NCBI GenBank assembly: GCA_002337455.1
Contig: DDGC01000007.1
Span: 41,573-105,572 of the forward strand
Direction of reading: 5' to 3'
Origin: Rhizobiales bacterium UBA1912
GTDB taxonomy: Bacteria; Pseudomonadota; Alphaproteobacteria; Rhizobiales; Devosiaceae
Length of the DNA stretch: 64,000 nucleotides
The number at the start of each line of letters is the position of its first letter. Position 1 is the stretch's first letter. Below the pieces are notes generated by a model. The model did not search any database. It was not told the DNA's origin and saw only the letters and a program-made list of their open reading frames with translations. This document shows, piece by piece, positions 1-8,584 of this stretch. The translations under genes were made by a program, and so were the position numbers.

Positions 1-658
1 ACGCCATCATTGTTGAAAAGACGTTCGAGACCGACAGGCTGCCATCATCTTCGACGGTAATGGAGCCGCCATAGGAATTGCAGCCACCCGCGCCACCCAA
101 AGCGGCGTCGGTTTCGCCGAAAATGAGCGTCGTTTCGACACCATCGGCCGCCGGCGCATCACCGAGCATAGTCAGCAACCAGGCGGTACCGGCCAGATCG
201 GCGGGCAAGGCCGCTCCGGTCGTCTCGCCATTCTCCGGTAGAGGAGTAGGCTCAGCGCTGCGCGCGTTGACCAGGGGTACCGACACCAGTTCGGTCTGTG
301 TCAGCGGATCAACGGAGATGCGCGTATCGTTGATGAACCAGAGTTCGCCGTCGACTTCGATCCGCGCCGCGATTGCGTAGGAATGGCCCTCGACGATGGC
401 GCCAGAGTCAAAATCGATGACGAAGCCGATCGGGACCTGACCGGCAGGATCGATGATGTCCTCCCCGATCGTTATCGAAGGTGCATCGGCCAGCGAAACG
501 TCGATGAGCGACACTGTCGCCACCGCATTTTCGGGCAGCGCGATGCGTTCACGATAGGCGATATCGCCGGTGATGGTCAGCGTATCGGCAAAGGCGGAGC
601 CAGCCATAAGGGCGGCCGCAAGGGCTGCAAGGCCGACGGGCTTTACGATCGATTTCAT
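1..658 (-). CDS. YbaY-like/META-domain exported protein, 3' end cut by window edge
   Basis: Reading from the ATG at 658, the visible 219 codons begin with a signal peptide (MKSIVKPVGLAALAAALMAG then SAFA). Next comes a YbaY/YscW-type beta domain (about residues 25-115, with text such as GDIAYRERIALPENA). After a proline-rich linker a META/HslJ-like domain starts, recognisable by GGAGGCNSYGGS near residue 195, and the window then ends. Such proteins sit in the periplasm or as lipoproteins and are linked to envelope stress or heat-shock resistance; no reaction is known. I see no lipobox cysteine, so a periplasmic form is more likely. An AGGAG at 667-671 (minus strand) supports this start. The domain call is by eye. 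Confidence 0.75.
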   Translation of the reverse strand, partial: MKSIVKPVGLAALAAALMAGSAFADTLTITGDIAYRERIALPENAVATVSLIDVSLADAPSITIGEDIIDPAGQVPIGFVIDFDSGAIVEGHSYAIAARIEVDGELWFINDTRISVDPLTQTELVSVPLVNARSAEPTPLPENGETTGAALPADLAGTAWLLTMLGDAPAADGVETTLIFGETDAALGGAGGCNSYGGSITVEDDGSLSVSNVFSTMMA

Positions 659-1014
659 GGCTCAAATCTCCTTTTTTCTTTCAAGCAATGATTGGCCGGT
701 CTTGTCGTTCCCGGGGGCTGAACAGAGGCTGAACGCGGGCCGCATTAAACCTCATAATAACATGGTGAAGCATTGCCGTGCGCTTGTTGCCGCACGACGT
801 CGCGGCCCCACGCTCGGCCCGACCATTGAAACTGGGCACGGAGCCGAGTTTATCTCCGTCTGGCGCTGCCGGCGGGTCGAGAGCCCGGCGGCCTCGTTTG
901 AGGAAAACGCGAACCGGATTGCGAATTGCCGCGGCTCGATGAGGAAAATCATTTGAGTTTGATGCTTCTCCTCTGGCACAAGAAGAAAAAATCGTGCTCG
1001 GGAGGACAGATGCC
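659..1014. other. Divergent intergenic region, no gene seen
   Basis: These 356 bases separate the leftward META-type gene from the rightward PfkB kinase, so promoters for both must lie here. I could not pick convincing -35/-10 pairs. Short open frames on both strands have no recognisable product and no ribosome site. Confidence 0.4.
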
Positions 1015-1935
1015 GTGATCGTTGTGTTCGGCTCCATCAATATCGATCTGATCGGTCACGCGCCCACATTGATGCGGCCCGGCGAAACGGTTCTGGGCAC
1101 CAGCCTCGAATTTTCACCCGGCGGCAAGGGCGGCAATCAGGCGCTTGCTGCCAGCCGGGCTGGCGCAGACGTCAAGATGGTGGGGTGCGTTGGCGGCGAT
1201 GATTTCGCAACGCGCGCGCTTGCGCTTTTGAGCGAAGCCGAGATCGACCTGTCCGGCGTGCGGCGCATGGACCGGCACACGGGAACGGCCCTCATCATCG
1301 TCGATGATGCCGGGGAAAACATGATTACCGTATTGCCCGGCGCCAATTCGCGGCTGACGGCCGCGGCGCTCGAACAGGCCGGAATCGCGGAAGGAGACTA
1401 TCTCCTGCTGCAGCTCGAAACGCCGATCGAGGGGGTGCTTGCCGCCGCCGCGCTGGCGCAAGAAAATGGCGCCACGGTTGTACTCAACCTGGCGCCGTTC
1501 ATGGATTTCGATCTGGCGCTGCTGAAAAATGTCGATGTCCTCGTGGTCAATGAAACCGAATTGGCGGGCGTGCTAGAGATGCTGGATGCCCCCAAGCTCG
1601 ACGAGGCCGACGCCGTTTCCTGGCTGTCGGACAAATTCGGCAATACCGTTGTGGCCACGCTCGGTTCGCGCGGTGCCATCTCTGTTGCTGCAGGATCGAT
1701 GACCACCGTTCCGTCGCTCAAGATCAAACCTGTCGATACGGTGGGTGCAGGCGACACATTCGTTGGGTATTTGTCCGCCGGGCTGGCAGAGGGGATGACC
1801 CTCTCGTCCGCGATGGAAAGAGCCTCGGTCGCCGCCGGATTGGCATGTCTGACGCCCGGCGCTCAGCCATCCATTCCCGAGCGCGCGGCAGTCGAAGACC
1901 GTCTCGCATTGGGCGTTGCATCCGAGGCGCAATGA
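1015..1935 (+). CDS. PfkB-family sugar kinase (ribokinase-like)
   Basis: A 306-residue carbohydrate kinase that phosphorylates a sugar with ATP in the cytoplasm; ribose is the most likely substrate. The N-terminus MIVVFGSINIDLI carries the ribokinase GSxNxD start, followed by the glycine-rich substrate motif PGGKGGNQALAASRAGA (about residue 40). The C-terminal PfkB signature is DTVGAGDTFVGYL with the catalytic Asp in GAGD (about residues 242-254). I chose the GTG at 1015 because GGGAGG ends at 1005; the in-frame GTG at 994 would place that site inside the gene, and the ATG at 1010 is out of frame. It overlaps the downstream methyltransferase by four bases (ATGA), so the two are translationally coupled. 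No ribose transporter is adjacent, so substrate assignment is inference. Confidence 0.88.
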   Translation: MIVVFGSINIDLIGHAPTLMRPGETVLGTSLEFSPGGKGGNQALAASRAGADVKMVGCVGGDDFATRALALLSEAEIDLSGVRRMDRHTGTALIIVDDAGENMITVLPGANSRLTAAALEQAGIAEGDYLLLQLETPIEGVLAAAALAQENGATVVLNLAPFMDFDLALLKNVDVLVVNETELAGVLEMLDAPKLDEADAVSWLSDKFGNTVVATLGSRGAISVAAGSMTTVPSLKIKPVDTVGAGDTFVGYLSAGLAEGMTLSSAMERASVAAGLACLTPGAQPSIPERAAVEDRLALGVASEAQ

Positions 1936-3146
1936 GCCGTATCGAAACCCTCACCATCGAGCGCCTCGGCCACCGCGGGGAGGGAATTGCAACGCTCGAT
2001 GGCAAGCCGGTTTTTGTCGCGCTGACGCTCGAAGGCGAAACCGTAGCCGCCGAAATCGATGGCAATCGCGGGCGCCTTGTCGATGTCATCAGCGCCAGCC
2101 CCATGCGCCGGGGACCCTTTTGCCCTCACTATGGTGCGTGCGGAGGCTGCCAGTTGCAGCATCTCGAAGCGGATGCCTACCACCAGTTCAAGCGCAGCCT
2201 CGTCGTTGACGCCCTGTCGCGCGCCGAGGTCCAAACCAGTGTCGCAGACCCTATCTCCGCTCACGGCGCGGGCCGCCGCCGGGCCACGTTGCATGCAACG
2301 AAATCTGCGGCCGGGTTCATGGCGCTGCGCAGCCATGCGATCCACGACCTGGATACCTGCCCCATCCTTGTACCCGCCCTGGCCCGGGCGCCGGAAATTG
2401 CACGCGCTATCGCTGCCGCGACCGGCCCGTGTGACGTCGGCTTCACGGCGAGCGACATGGGCCTGGACGTTGCCATCCGGGCCAAGGCCGCCAAGCCCGG
2501 TGCAAGACTGACGGCCATCGCCCACCAGTTCGACCTGGCTCGGCTCTCTCTCAATGGCGAACCTTTGATCCTTCACCGTCAACCCGTGGTGGCGATGGGT
2601 CGGTCGAGCGTGCCACTGCCCATATCGAGCTTTTTGCAAGCGACCGCAGATGCCGAAGAGGTTCTGGCGTCTCTGGTTATCGATGCGGTCAAAGGTGCCA
2701 GGCAGGTCGCAGATCTTTTTTGCGGCATCGGCCCGTTTGCCTTGCGACTGGCTGCAAGCGTCCCCGTGTTCGCTGCCGATTCCGATGCCCCTGCGATCGG
2801 CGCGCTAAACGCTGCGAAACGCAAGACCAAGGGTCTCAAACCCATAACCGCAGAGCGCCGCGACCTGTTTCGCGAGCCACTCGGCGTATTCGAACTCAAC
2901 CGATTCGACGCCGTCGTACTCGATCCACCGCGCGCCGGGGCCAAGGCGCAGGTCGAGGAACTGGCGAAATCGAAGGTTCCGACGGTCGCCTATGTGAGTT
3001 GCGACCCCCAGAGCTTTTCCCGGGATGCGGCCATCCTGATCGCCGGCGGATATCGCATCGGCGCGGCCACGCCGGTCGACCAGTTCGCATACTCGTCCCA
3101 CGTCGAGGTCGCCGCTGTTTTCTACAGGGACAAGCCAAGCCGCTGA
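1932..3146 (+). CDS. 23S rRNA (uracil-5-)-methyltransferase, RlmD/RumA type
   Basis: This 404-residue protein should transfer a methyl group from SAM to C5 of a uracil in 23S rRNA (or, less likely, tRNA). It has an N-terminal TRAM domain (residues 3-55), the Fe-S cysteine cluster CPHYGACGGCQLQ (about residues 64-76), and a class I methyltransferase fold with ADLFCGIGPFALRLA (about 260). It ends with VVLDPPRAGAKAQV and the nucleophile motif YVSCDPQSFSRD (about 355). The ATG at 1932 overlaps the kinase stop; an upstream in-frame ATG at 1845 lies inside the kinase and is not used. Members of this family differ in target uracil (1939 or 747), and the sequence alone does not decide which. Confidence 0.88.
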   Translation: MSRIETLTIERLGHRGEGIATLDGKPVFVALTLEGETVAAEIDGNRGRLVDVISASPMRRGPFCPHYGACGGCQLQHLEADAYHQFKRSLVVDALSRAEVQTSVADPISAHGAGRRRATLHATKSAAGFMALRSHAIHDLDTCPILVPALARAPEIARAIAAATGPCDVGFTASDMGLDVAIRAKAAKPGARLTAIAHQFDLARLSLNGEPLILHRQPVVAMGRSSVPLPISSFLQATADAEEVLASLVIDAVKGARQVADLFCGIGPFALRLAASVPVFAADSDAPAIGALNAAKRKTKGLKPITAERRDLFREPLGVFELNRFDAVVLDPPRAGAKAQVEELAKSKVPTVAYVSCDPQSFSRDAAILIAGGYRIGAATPVDQFAYSSHVEVAAVFYRDKPSR

Positions 3147-3161
3147 ATCGGGTTGTCAATT

Positions 3162-3179
3162 ATGACAATAGTGTCACAA
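3162..3179 (+). promoter_or_regulatory. Candidate Pho box upstream of ugpB
   Basis: Seen directly: ATGACAA (3162-3168), four bases, then GTCACAA (3173-3179). Read on the minus strand this is TTGTGAC-N4-TTGTCAT, the 7-4-7 layout of PhoB sites (CTGTCAT repeats). The stretch TGACAATAGTG/TCACAATAGTG is also an 11-base tandem repeat with one change. TTGTCA-ATTA-TGACAA (3153-3168) forms a palindrome over the first half. ugp operons are PhoB-regulated in E. coli and rhizobia, so the role is a reasonable inference; the second half-site is a weak match. Confidence 0.4.
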
Positions 3180-3424
3180 TAGTGCCGCCGCTCACGCAAA
3201 AATGCGGGGTGGCCGGCCACATGACCGTGGCGTGAGGAGGAGGCCAGAAACGGCATCGCGAACTTGCCCGATGAGCTCGATGCCACGTGCATCGGGGTTT
3301 TCCACTGTCATGCAAACATCACGATACCGTCACCTGCGCTTTGCACGCCCGGTCTAGGCATCTCGCCCATGGTTTTGCGCCATCGGCCGAATGCGGTCGC
3401 AATGACATTGATCGGGAGAACATC

Positions 3425-4753
3425 ATGTTCAAGACAATTCTGGCCAGCGGCACTGCCGGTGTGGCCCTCTTCCTTGGCGCCTCTTCGGCGTTTGCCCAGA
3501 CCGAGATTTCCTTCTGGCACTCGATGGGTGGCGAACTCGGTGAGCGCGTTGCCGCCATCGCCGAAGACTTCAACGCCTCGCAGGACGAGTATGTCGTCAG
3601 CGCCTCCTATCGCGGCGAATACGAAGAGACCATGGTCAACACCATCGCCGCCTTCCGGGCCGGCGAACAGCCCACCATCGTCCAGATCTACGAAGTCGGC
3701 ACCGGCACGATGATGGCCGCCGAGGGCGCCGTCTATCCCGTCTACGAGCTGATGGAAGCCCACGGCAACAATTTCGACCCTTCGGTCTATCTGCCTGTCG
3801 TTACCGGCTACTACACCGACACCAACGGCAACATGCTCTCGATGCCCTTCAACTCCTCGACCCCGATCCTCTACTACAACAAGGACGTGTTCGAAGCTGC
3901 CGGCCTTGATCCTGAAGTTGCTCCCTCCACCTGGGCCCAGGCTGAAGAATTCTCGCGCCAGATCATCGAATCGGGCGCCGCAAGCTGCGGCATGGCGATC
4001 ACTTACACCGCCACCTGGATCGGCTCTGAAAACCTCTCCGCCCTGCACAACGTTCCTTATGGCACGCTGGAAAACGGTTTTGGCGGTATGGACTCCGAGT
4101 TCACCTTCAACAATGACGTCGTCGCCCGCTTCTGGGACGACCTGGCCCGCTGGCAGGACGAAGGCATCTTCGTTTATGGCGGTCCGGCTGGTGGTTCGGA
4201 CAATGCTCCGGCCTTCTATTCGAGCGAATGCGCCATCTACATGGGCTCGTCCGCTTCGCGCGCCGGTGTTGTCGCCAACGCCGATTTCGAAGTCGGCTAC
4301 GGCATGCTGCCCTATTATGACGACGTCGAAGGCGCTCCGCAGAACTCGATCATCGGTGGCGCGACCCTTTGGATTCTCGCTGGTCACGAAGAAGCCGAGT
4401 ACCAGGCAACTGCAGCCTTCCTCGACTACCTCTCCTCGGCTGAAGTTCAGGCCGAATGGCACCAGGGCACCGGCTACCTGCCGATCACCCAGGCCGCGTT
4501 CGAGCTGAGCCAGGAACAGGGTTACTACGAAGAAAACCCCGGCGCTGACACTGCTATCGAGCAGATCAACCTCAACGCCCCGACCGAAAACTCCAAGGGC
4601 CTTCGCTTCGGCAACATGCCCCAGGTTCGCATGGTCATGGACGAAGCCCTGCAGTCGGTGCTTGCCGGCGACATGACCGGCCAGGAAGCTCTGGATTCGG
4701 CCGTTGAGCGCGCCAACCAGATCCTGCGTGATTTCCAGGCCGCCAACTCCTAA
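3425..4753 (+). CDS. ugpB: sn-glycerol-3-phosphate ABC transporter, periplasmic binding protein UgpB
   Basis: The 442-residue precursor has a Sec signal peptide ending SSAFA-Q near residue 24 and then the classic UgpB start TEISFWHSMGGELGERV. Text shared with E. coli UgpB runs throughout: IVQIYEVGTGTMMAAEGA, PFNSSTPILYYNKDVFEAAGLDPE, IIGGATLWI, WHQGTGYLPIT and NMPQVRMVMDE. It captures glycerol-3-phosphate (and probably glycerophosphodiesters) in the periplasm for the UgpAE channel. The ATG at 3425 is the only start that gives a normal signal peptide; upstream in-frame codons to 3287 are non-coding in character. It is the first gene of a ugpBAEC unit and is followed by a strong hairpin. Confidence 0.95.
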   Translation: MFKTILASGTAGVALFLGASSAFAQTEISFWHSMGGELGERVAAIAEDFNASQDEYVVSASYRGEYEETMVNTIAAFRAGEQPTIVQIYEVGTGTMMAAEGAVYPVYELMEAHGNNFDPSVYLPVVTGYYTDTNGNMLSMPFNSSTPILYYNKDVFEAAGLDPEVAPSTWAQAEEFSRQIIESGAASCGMAITYTATWIGSENLSALHNVPYGTLENGFGGMDSEFTFNNDVVARFWDDLARWQDEGIFVYGGPAGGSDNAPAFYSSECAIYMGSSASRAGVVANADFEVGYGMLPYYDDVEGAPQNSIIGGATLWILAGHEEAEYQATAAFLDYLSSAEVQAEWHQGTGYLPITQAAFELSQEQGYYEENPGADTAIEQINLNAPTENSKGLRFGNMPQVRMVMDEALQSVLAGDMTGQEALDSAVERANQILRDFQAANS

Positions 4754-4776
4754 GCGGTTCTGAGGTCAAGCATTCG

Positions 4777-4801
4777 GACCCCGGCTTTCTCAGCCGGGGT
4801 C
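4777..4801 (+). terminator. Strong stem-loop between ugpB and ugpA
   Basis: GACCCCGGCT (4777-4786), loop TTCTC, AGCCGGGGTC (4792-4801): a perfect 10-bp GC-rich stem followed only by a short pyrimidine stretch, not a long T run. Hairpins in this position after binding-protein genes usually protect the upstream mRNA from 3' decay or partly terminate. This yields more binding protein than membrane subunits, which is the likely role here. Confidence 0.75.
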
Positions 4802-4865
4802 TCTTCCATCAAACCGGTTCGATGCAAGAAGACCGGCGGGATGACACAATACCCAGGGGCGTTGC

Positions 4866-5750
4866 ATGCAGACCAAACGGTCGATCTTCACCAATCGCTG
4901 GCTTCCTTATGCGCTGTTGGCGCCGCAGCTGGTGATCACCGCGATCTTTTTTATCTGGCCCGCCAGCCAGGCGGTAAAATCGAGCTTTGAGCGCGAGGAT
5001 CCCTTCGGGTTTCGGACCACGTTCGTCTGGTTCGAAAACTATACACGCATCCTTTCCGACCCGAGCTATCTCAACGCGCTTGGCCGCACTGCCGTCTTTG
5101 CGGTCTCGGTCACCGTTCTTTCCATGGGATTTGCGCTGCTGCTGGCAGTCTGCGTCGATCGGGTGCTGCGCACGGCGAAAGCCTATACGACCCTTCTGGT
5201 CTGGCCCTATGCCGTGGCTCCGGTGGTTGCCGGCGTGCTCTGGTGGTTCCTGTTCAACCCCACAATCGGGCTTTTACCCTATGTGCTCGACTGGTTCGGC
5301 ATCGACTGGAACCATCGCGTCAACGGCACCCAGGCCATGGTGCTGATCACCATTGCCGCCGCCTGGAAACAGATTTCGTACAATTTCCTGTTCTTTGTCG
5401 CCGGGCTGCAATCGATCCCCGCCTCGCTGTCCGAGGCCGCCTCGATCGATGGCGCCGGACCGTTCAAGCGTTTCTGGACAATCGTTTTCCCGCTTCTCTC
5501 GCCCACCACCTTTTTCCTTCTGATCATCAACATAAATTACGTGATGTTCGAAACCTTCGGGGTGATCGATGCCACGACGGAAGGCGGGCCGGGACAGGCG
5601 ACAATGACACTGGTCTACAAGGTCTATACCGACGGCGTGGCCGGGCTCAACATCGGCTCATCGTCGGCCCAGTCGGTGCTTTTGATGGGTATCGTCATCG
5701 TCCTCACCTTCATCCAGTTCCGCTACGTGGAACGCCGGGTCAACTACTAG
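4866..5750 (+). CDS. ugpA: sn-glycerol-3-phosphate ABC transporter permease UgpA
   Basis: A 294-residue inner-membrane permease with six predicted helices (first at about residues 10-32, PYALLAPQLVITAIFFIWPA). The cytoplasmic EAA loop that docks on the ATPase reads EAASIDGAGPFKRFWTIVFP (about residues 192-211). Together with UgpE it forms the channel for glycerol-3-phosphate uptake. ATG at 4866 follows the ugpB hairpin by about 65 bases; the next gene begins 13 bases after the stop. Length and motif positions match the family. The ending RYVERRVNY is also typical of UgpA. Confidence 0.94.
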   Translation: MQTKRSIFTNRWLPYALLAPQLVITAIFFIWPASQAVKSSFEREDPFGFRTTFVWFENYTRILSDPSYLNALGRTAVFAVSVTVLSMGFALLLAVCVDRVLRTAKAYTTLLVWPYAVAPVVAGVLWWFLFNPTIGLLPYVLDWFGIDWNHRVNGTQAMVLITIAAAWKQISYNFLFFVAGLQSIPASLSEAASIDGAGPFKRFWTIVFPLLSPTTFFLLIININYVMFETFGVIDATTEGGPGQATMTLVYKVYTDGVAGLNIGSSSAQSVLLMGIVIVLTFIQFRYVERRVNY

Positions 5751-5763
5751 GAAGGACCCAGAC

Positions 5764-6612
5764 ATGGTTGAAAACAGGCCCTGGCTCGATTTCCTCACAC
5801 ATCTCATCCTGATCGTCGGCGTTCTGATCGTCGCCTTTCCGGTCTATATCGCGTTCATCGCCTCAACGCACGAACCCGCCGCGTTCATTCGCGGCGTCAT
5901 GCCGCTCTTGCCGGGCGACAACATGGGCGCGACCTATTCCCAGATGCTGGGCTCGGGGCTGGAAGTCGCCGGCACGCCGCCGGTGTGGCTGATGCTGGGC
6001 AATTCGTTCTGGATGGCGATGATCATTGCCGTGGGCAAGATCGCCATTTCGATCACCTCGGCGTTTGCCATCGTTTATTTCCGCTTCCCGTTCAGGCTGC
6101 TGGCCTTCTGGATGATCTTTGTCACCCTGATGCTGCCGGTCGAAGTGCGTATCATTCCGACGTTTGCCGTCGTGGCAAACCTTGGCATGCTCAATTCCTA
6201 TGCCGGGCTCACCTTGCCGCTGATCGCCTCGGCGACCGCTACGTTCCTGTTCCGGCAATTCTTCATGACTGTGCCCGAGGAACTGATGGAAGCGGCGCGG
6301 GTCGATGGGGCCGGGCCGATGAAGTTCTTTAAAGATATCCTCATCCCCATTTCGATCACCAACATCGCCGCCCTGTTCGTCATCATGTTCATCTATGGCT
6401 GGGTGCAATATCTCTGGCCGCTGCTCATCACCACCCAGGAGCAGTTCTACACAATCGTGATGGGTATCAAGCGGCTGATGGCCAATACCGACAGGGAGCC
6501 AGCCTGGAACCTTGTCATGGCGACTGTGATGCTCGCCATGGTCCCGCCCGTGCTCGTCGTCCTCCTCTTGCAGCGCCTGTTCATCAAGGGCCTCGTCGAA
6601 ACCGAGAAATAA
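5764..6612 (+). CDS. ugpE: sn-glycerol-3-phosphate ABC transporter permease UgpE
   Basis: The second permease subunit, 282 residues, six helices. The first helix (LDFLTHLILIVGVLIVAFPVY) is followed by the family text YIAFIASTHEPAAFIRGVMPLLPG. The EAA loop EAARVDGAGPMKFFKDILIP lies at about residues 176-195, and ANTDREPAWNLVMATVML near the C-terminus is characteristic of UgpE. It pairs with UgpA in the membrane. An AGGAAGGA about nine bases upstream supports ATG 5764. It is separated from ugpC by only five bases, consistent with one transcript. Confidence 0.94.
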   Translation: MVENRPWLDFLTHLILIVGVLIVAFPVYIAFIASTHEPAAFIRGVMPLLPGDNMGATYSQMLGSGLEVAGTPPVWLMLGNSFWMAMIIAVGKIAISITSAFAIVYFRFPFRLLAFWMIFVTLMLPVEVRIIPTFAVVANLGMLNSYAGLTLPLIASATATFLFRQFFMTVPEELMEAARVDGAGPMKFFKDILIPISITNIAALFVIMFIYGWVQYLWPLLITTQEQFYTIVMGIKRLMANTDREPAWNLVMATVMLAMVPPVLVVLLLQRLFIKGLVETEK

Positions 6613-6617
6613 CACCA

Positions 6618-7670
6618 ATGGCTACAATCGAAATCTCCGAGGTCCGCAAGGTCTATCCCGGCAATGTCGAGGCAATCAAAGGCATCGATCTGTCGATCGA
6701 AGACGGCGAACTCGTCGTTCTCGTCGGCCCTTCGGGCTGCGGAAAATCGACCCTGCTGCGCATGCTGGCCGGGCTTGAGACCATTACGTCGGGTGAGGTG
6801 AAGATCGGCGAAAAGCTCGTCAACAAGCTCGAACCGGCCGAGCGCGATATCGCCATGGTGTTCCAGAACTATGCGCTCTATCCGCATATGAGCGTACGCG
6901 GCAATCTCGAATACGGTTTGAAAAACCGCAAGACGCCCAGGGCCGAGATCGACGAACGCGTCAATGAAGCGGCGCGTATTCTCGAGATCGAAGCTTTTCT
7001 CGACAGGAAGCCGCGCCAGCTTTCGGGCGGCCAGCGCCAGCGTGTTGCAATGGGGCGAGCCATCGTGCGCAAGCCCAAGGCCTTCCTGTTCGACGAACCG
7101 CTTTCCAATCTCGACGCCAAGCTGCGCGGCCAGATGCGGGTGGAAATCCGCCGCCTCCAGCGTACGCTGGGCACGACATCGGTCTATGTCACCCACGACC
7201 AGCTCGAAGCCATGACACTGGCCGACAAGCTGGTGGTTATGAATGGGGGGAGGATCGAACAGGTCGGAAAGCCGCTCGACATCTATTCCAACCCCGCATC
7301 GGTGTTTGTTGCCGGATTCATGGGCTCACCGGGCATGAATCTGCTCGACACGAAGGCCCTTGCACGGGTGGCTGGCAGCCTGCCCGACTTCGTTTCGTCC
7401 CAGTGCGGCACCATCGGCATCCGGCCCGAAGACATCACGTTGACGACCCCCGACCAGCCCCATCTCAAGCTTGACGTCGTTGTGGACGCTGTCGAACTGG
7501 TCGGCTCGGAAAGTCTTGTCTATGCTCATGCGGAAGGGATCGACAAGGAACTGGTGCTGCGCACGCAGGGCATTCATCCCGGCGAGCATGACGACAAGCT
7601 CACGCTTTACGTCCAGCATGCACAGCTGCATTGTTTCGACGCTGGCACGGGGCGAAAAATCCCGCGCTAG
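6618..7670 (+). CDS. ugpC: sn-glycerol-3-phosphate ABC transporter ATP-binding protein UgpC
   Basis: This 350-residue ATPase drives the UgpAE channel. It shows Walker A GPSGCGKST (about residues 38-46), the Q-loop VFQNYALYPHMSV, ABC signature LSGGQRQRVAMGRA, Walker B FLFDEPLSNLD and the H-loop VYVTHDQLEAMT. A C-terminal OB/TOBE regulatory domain begins near residue 240 (MGSPGMNLLD, IGIRPEDITL). It is typical of the MalK/UgpC branch, where regulatory partners or substrates can inhibit uptake. It closes the operon; there is no UgpQ phosphodiesterase gene next to it. Confidence 0.94.
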   Translation: MATIEISEVRKVYPGNVEAIKGIDLSIEDGELVVLVGPSGCGKSTLLRMLAGLETITSGEVKIGEKLVNKLEPAERDIAMVFQNYALYPHMSVRGNLEYGLKNRKTPRAEIDERVNEAARILEIEAFLDRKPRQLSGGQRQRVAMGRAIVRKPKAFLFDEPLSNLDAKLRGQMRVEIRRLQRTLGTTSVYVTHDQLEAMTLADKLVVMNGGRIEQVGKPLDIYSNPASVFVAGFMGSPGMNLLDTKALARVAGSLPDFVSSQCGTIGIRPEDITLTTPDQPHLKLDVVVDAVELVGSESLVYAHAEGIDKELVLRTQGIHPGEHDDKLTLYVQHAQLHCFDAGTGRKIPR

Positions 7671-7755
7671 CAGCGCCTTTGCCAGAATGGTGCCGCAGAG
7701 AGCGTTCACTGTTTCAGATGCGACCCAATCTGCGTGGGGCAATCGGAGGACAACA

Positions 7756-8382
7756 GTGACGCGCCTGACGATCATACTCATCGCGGCCATGCTCGGCATG
7801 CCGGCGTTTGGCCAGGCTCTAGAAACAGGGGGCTATGCCAAGACGCTGTTCGGGCAGCTTTATCCTGAGGACCAATCGCTTGCCGAAGGCTGGAAGACCG
7901 GGCTTCAGGGGCTTCTCGATGAGCTCGAAGACAGCTCAGACGATAGCGAAACCCTTGATTCCATTCCGGAATTTCAACAGCTGATCGACGCTGAGCACGC
8001 CCCGTTCTCGATTGCCGAGCTTGAGGGCTCTTGGCGGATGCGTTCGCTGCAGGCGACCGATTATGGCGCCTTTATCTATCAGTATTTTCCTGCCCGGATT
8101 TATCCCGAGGGCCAGGCCATGTTCTTTGACAAGAACTCGGGAAGCCAGCGGCATCGGGGGCTGATGGCCCAGCTTGACGCCGAAACCGTGTTCTTTGCCG
8201 GTGCCCTCTACTACGGCTATGAAGGGCCGCGGCTTTATTCGGCGATGACGGCTGGCGAGGTCACCGAAGAGCAGCGGGATTTCGACGCCGTCGCCGAGAT
8301 CTACAAGATCGGCGAGAATCATTTCCTTATGGCGTTCGCACCGACTGAGAACCGTTTTCGTCTTTATGAAATCCGCAAGTAG
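7756..8382 (+). CDS. Exported DUF4893-like protein of unknown function
   Basis: A 208-residue protein with a signal peptide (MTRLTIILIAAMLGMPAFGQ). The mature part starts with an acidic helical stretch (LLDELEDSSDDSETLD). A region then resembles DUF4893: LEGSWRMRSL, then FFDKNSGSQRHRGLM, then VFFAGALYYGYEGPRLYS, and FRLYEIRK at the end. Function is not known; it should act in the periplasm. The GTG at 7756 is preceded at six bases by GGAGGA (7745-7750), which decides the start over upstream in-frame codons. It sits 85 bases after ugpC but has its own ribosome site, and nothing ties it to glycerol-3-phosphate. Confidence 0.68.
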   Translation: MTRLTIILIAAMLGMPAFGQALETGGYAKTLFGQLYPEDQSLAEGWKTGLQGLLDELEDSSDDSETLDSIPEFQQLIDAEHAPFSIAELEGSWRMRSLQATDYGAFIYQYFPARIYPEGQAMFFDKNSGSQRHRGLMAQLDAETVFFAGALYYGYEGPRLYSAMTAGEVTEEQRDFDAVAEIYKIGENHFLMAFAPTENRFRLYEIRK

Positions 8383-8584
8383 CGGTTCAGGCGATGGGTA
8401 TAACACGCTACACGAAGGCGGGGATAATGTTCCCGTTTCCACCCATGGGGCGGAGCAAACGCAAAAAAGCTGACAGATTTCTCCGTCTGCCGGTTGTCGT
8501 CGTGGCCTCACGGGGCTAGCCATCGATCTCCATCCCTGTGCGATCTCTCAGCGCACAAGCGTTTGGAATATGGAGGAAAATCAA

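Noticed and set aside
3287..3424. Longer N-terminus for UgpB
   Set aside because: The extra 46 codons do not resemble any signal sequence, while the ATG at 3425 gives a normal signal peptide.
5863..6618. Antisense frame of about 250 codons opposite ugpE
   Set aside because: The translation is a His/Asp/Glu-rich complement of the permease and has no ribosome site or recognisable domain.
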